Part shown: in pieces, positions 22,180 to 24,022 of the stretch | How the letters are laid out: each line of letters opens with the position of its first letter | Numbering within the stretch: the stretch's first letter is position 1 | Assembly (NCBI GenBank): GCA_011365025.1 | Contig: RDOF01000041.1 | Location: 1 to 24,022, forward strand | Length of the DNA: 24,022 nt | Origin: Candidatus Thorarchaeota archaeon | GTDB lineage: Archaea > Asgardarchaeota > Thorarchaeia > Thorarchaeales > Thorarchaeaceae | Direction: 5' to 3' | Made by a program: the position numbers and the translations under genes | The notes under the pieces: model-generated | Databases searched by the model: none | The model's input: the letters and a program-made list of their open reading frames with translations, nothing else | Told to the model about the DNA's origin: nothing

Positions 22180-24021
22180 TTACTCAGAGTACTGAATGGT
22201 TTCAGCTATACTCGTCTTTAGACAGCGACTAATAACGAAATAGGTGCCTATGAGGGAGAATAAGAAGGCCAAGACAAGTATCATCCCAATGAGATTTCCA
22301 GGAATAGTGAGTACCAACGGAAGTCCCTCCCAAGCCACATCTGTTGAGAGACCAAGGTAAGTTATTGGCACCTGCATTAGAATCATTGTCAGAATGAAAC
22401 CAGCAATTGATCCCATAACCAAGCCCAATGTAATGCCCAAAACCGTATCCACTATCATTGACTTTGTAATAGACTCTGGTCTGACTCCTAACGCTCGAAG
22501 TAGCGAGAAATGCTTGGATATTGTCCTCACCTTCACTGTCACAACAATTGTTACTCCAGCACTCAGGAACAAGATTGAGAATAGAATATTGAGCGTATAT
22601 GCCCCGTAAATGGCTTGCCCTGCACGAGACCCGAGTATGCCATCAATGTAGTAATAGGGAGAATCAATGTCCTCGAAGCTATATGGGGCAATTCCTGCAA
22701 TATCTTCAATGACTCTTTGGTAGTCCGCTTTGTCCTCCAGACTTACGTAGATTCTGGTCAATCGCGTGCTATCTATGCACTGCTGAATGTAGTTCAAGTC
22801 CATAACAACGAATGCAAAATCCTCCGACTCACCAGGGAAGTATGAATTGCCCATCCACTGGCTCCACATGTGCATCCCCAGGGTGAACCCATCCGTCCGG
22901 TCAGCCATAACATCCACGATTGTTGCATTAAGGTAGTGCGTTTCGTCTGCTCCTCTTATTCGGGTGCGAATCTGATCGCTGTGAATTGGATATGACTGTC
23001 GAAGGAAGTCCCTGTCATATCCAATTATTGGCAGGAACGATGCTAGGACATTTGAATGGTTCTCCTCAATCCTTGGGATAGAAATCGAAGGGTCATTGAA
23101 AAATGTGAAGTAGGGTTCGAAGTATGCTGAACTAGTCCAATCTTCCCCCTGCACTCCGAAAATAGTCATACTGATATTTAGATATACCATTCTTCCTTCC
23201 CAACTCACCCAGAACTGGACGTGGCCGCTGGTTCTCAGTATTCCCGTTGCGTGTGACACCCCGTCAATAGCCCTTATCTCCTCCACAAAATCGTTTGTGA
23301 CATTCTGGAGGTTTGGGTTCACATTGAGCACCACGTCACCTCCTACCTTGTACATGTATAGCCCTCTCATGTGGGCATTCCCTGTGGTTGCAGTCAGCGC
23401 TGAGAGTATTCCAGCAGTGAAAACAAGGCCAATGAACATGGCAGAATACATTTCACTTCGTTTGTACGTTACTGCTGTTTTTCCTAGGATTCTGCTAACA
23501 ACTGCAAATGATGTCCCGGATAGTGCTAGATGAACCTTTGACTTAATGGATGCGGTTGGTCTCGCGAGCAACAATGAAAGGCTCACAAGAAAAATGGATA
23601 GGAGGACAACAAGGATAATTGAAAACAGCCAAGAACTCAGCATGCCAAGACTGGCTTCCGACAGAATTCCGAGTATCGGAATTAGCAATACTCCTGAAAT
23701 TGTGATTCCTGCAATCTGAACAGCAGCATTGCTCTGCTTTTCGTCCTTTACGGACTCGTCTTTGGCTATGGCACGGTGTGCATCTGCTGCTTTCATTAGA
23801 TATGCTCTAATGGCAGTAGGTATACCTATTGCCAGTCCTACAGAGAATGAATATGCAATTAAACCCAGAAGAGATGTGGGGCTAGCGATTATCCGATAAC
23901 TCTGAAGCTGAGTTAGGTCAAACACCATTAATTCCCTAATCGACCCAGAAAGCAGAGCAGCAACCACTCCTGTCACAATCGCGCCAAGACAACCTATTGC
24001 CGTCGTTAGAACTACTATCTG
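22180..24021 (-). CDS. FtsX-family ABC transporter permease (N-terminus outside the window)
   Basis: At least 613 residues of an integral membrane permease of the MacB/LolC/FtsX type. The frame continues without a stop to the window edge, where it reads as a hydrophobic helix (IVVLTTAIGCLGAIVTGVV), so the GTG at 23976 is not the start. Seen within the window: the end of a first FtsX-like membrane module, with three further helices (near VGLAIGIP, GITISGVLLIPILGI and LFSIILVVLLSIFLVSLSLL), then a linker, a helix beginning AMFIGLVFTAG, and a large extracytoplasmic domain with N-glycosylation sequons. A final FtsX module has three or four helices, including LFLSAGVTIVVTVKVRT, FSLLRALGVRPESITKSMIV and GNLIGMILVLAFLFS. 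Such permeases act with a separate ATPase in lipoprotein/lipid release, peptide export or signalling. The ATPase gene is not in view. Role inferred only. Confidence 0.88.
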   Translation of the reverse strand, partial: QIVVLTTAIGCLGAIVTGVVAALLSGSIRELMVFDLTQLQSYRIIASPTSLLGLIAYSFSVGLAIGIPTAIRAYLMKAADAHRAIAKDESVKDEKQSNAAVQIAGITISGVLLIPILGILSEASLGMLSSWLFSIILVVLLSIFLVSLSLLLARPTASIKSKVHLALSGTSFAVVSRILGKTAVTYKRSEMYSAMFIGLVFTAGILSALTATTGNAHMRGLYMYKVGGDVVLNVNPNLQNVTNDFVEEIRAIDGVSHATGILRTSGHVQFWVSWEGRMVYLNISMTIFGVQGEDWTSSAYFEPYFTFFNDPSISIPRIEENHSNVLASFLPIIGYDRDFLRQSYPIHSDQIRTRIRGADETHYLNATIVDVMADRTDGFTLGMHMWSQWMGNSYFPGESEDFAFVVMDLNYIQQCIDSTRLTRIYVSLEDKADYQRVIEDIAGIAPYSFEDIDSPYYYIDGILGSRAGQAIYGAYTLNILFSILFLSAGVTIVVTVKVRTISKHFSLLRALGVRPESITKSMIVDTVLGITLGLVMGSIAGFILTMILMQVPITYLGLSTDVAWEGLPLVLTIPGNLIGMILVLAFLFSLIGTYFVISRCLKTSIAETIQYSE

Positions 24022-24022
24022 C

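Overview
The window reads as chromosomal DNA from an archaeon. It carries a complete archaeal TATA-binding protein gene, a hydBGDA-type group 3b [NiFe] hydrogenase operon, and several secreted, cell-surface-anchored proteins. It also has TATA-like boxes placed either about 27 nt before start codons (leaderless style) or ahead of strong GAGGTG-type ribosome binding sites. Dockerin/cohesin-like surface proteins, group 3b hydrogenase and medium GC content would suit an Asgard archaeon (Thorarchaeota-like), but that placement is inference; the sequence holds no rRNA. No tRNA, rRNA, CRISPR array or insertion sequence was seen.

Layout. Positions 1-1057: 3' part of a lactate-permease-family transporter, cut by the window edge. 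1183-1617: small four-helix membrane protein. 1693-4452: tight two-gene unit of a metallo-beta-lactamase-fold hydrolase and a FadH-like Fe-S flavoenzyme. 4538-5728: site-2-protease-type membrane metalloprotease. 5735-6583 (minus): methyltransferase. 6748-7332 (minus): TBP. Its roughly 265-bp divergent intergenic region is rich in GTAC-centred palindromes. 7598-9364: membrane-anchored 5'-nucleotidase-like protein that has lost several metal ligands. 9502-10557: aminoglycoside-phosphotransferase-fold kinase. 10568-11102 (minus): DUF4406-like protein preceded by a tiny two-helix ORF without ATG. 11262-12095: alpha/beta hydrolase. 12120-15564 (minus): two-gene operon of a cohesin-like membrane-anchored protein followed by a 920-aa secreted protein with a dockerin-like domain. 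15708-19681 (minus): hydB-hydG-hydD-hydA. 19682-20185: 504-bp gene-free divergent region full of inverted repeats. 20186-22123: surface protein with Ig-like repeats. 22180-24021 (minus): ABC-type FtsX-family permease, cut by the window edge.

How the genes work together. The hydrogenase operon encodes a soluble heterotetramer: HydA/HydD form the NiFe module and HydB/HydG the NAD(P)H-linked electron-transfer module. The cohesin-like and dockerin-like genes overlap by 11 bp, so they may form a surface complex in which the anchored cohesin-like protein captures the secreted partner. The FadH-like enzyme and MBL hydrolase look like a small metabolic unit acting on an acyl or enoyl substrate, which cannot be specified from sequence alone. 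The most notable signals are the cohesin/dockerin pair, the degenerate nucleotidase, the palindrome cluster next to TBP, and the structured region upstream of hydB.
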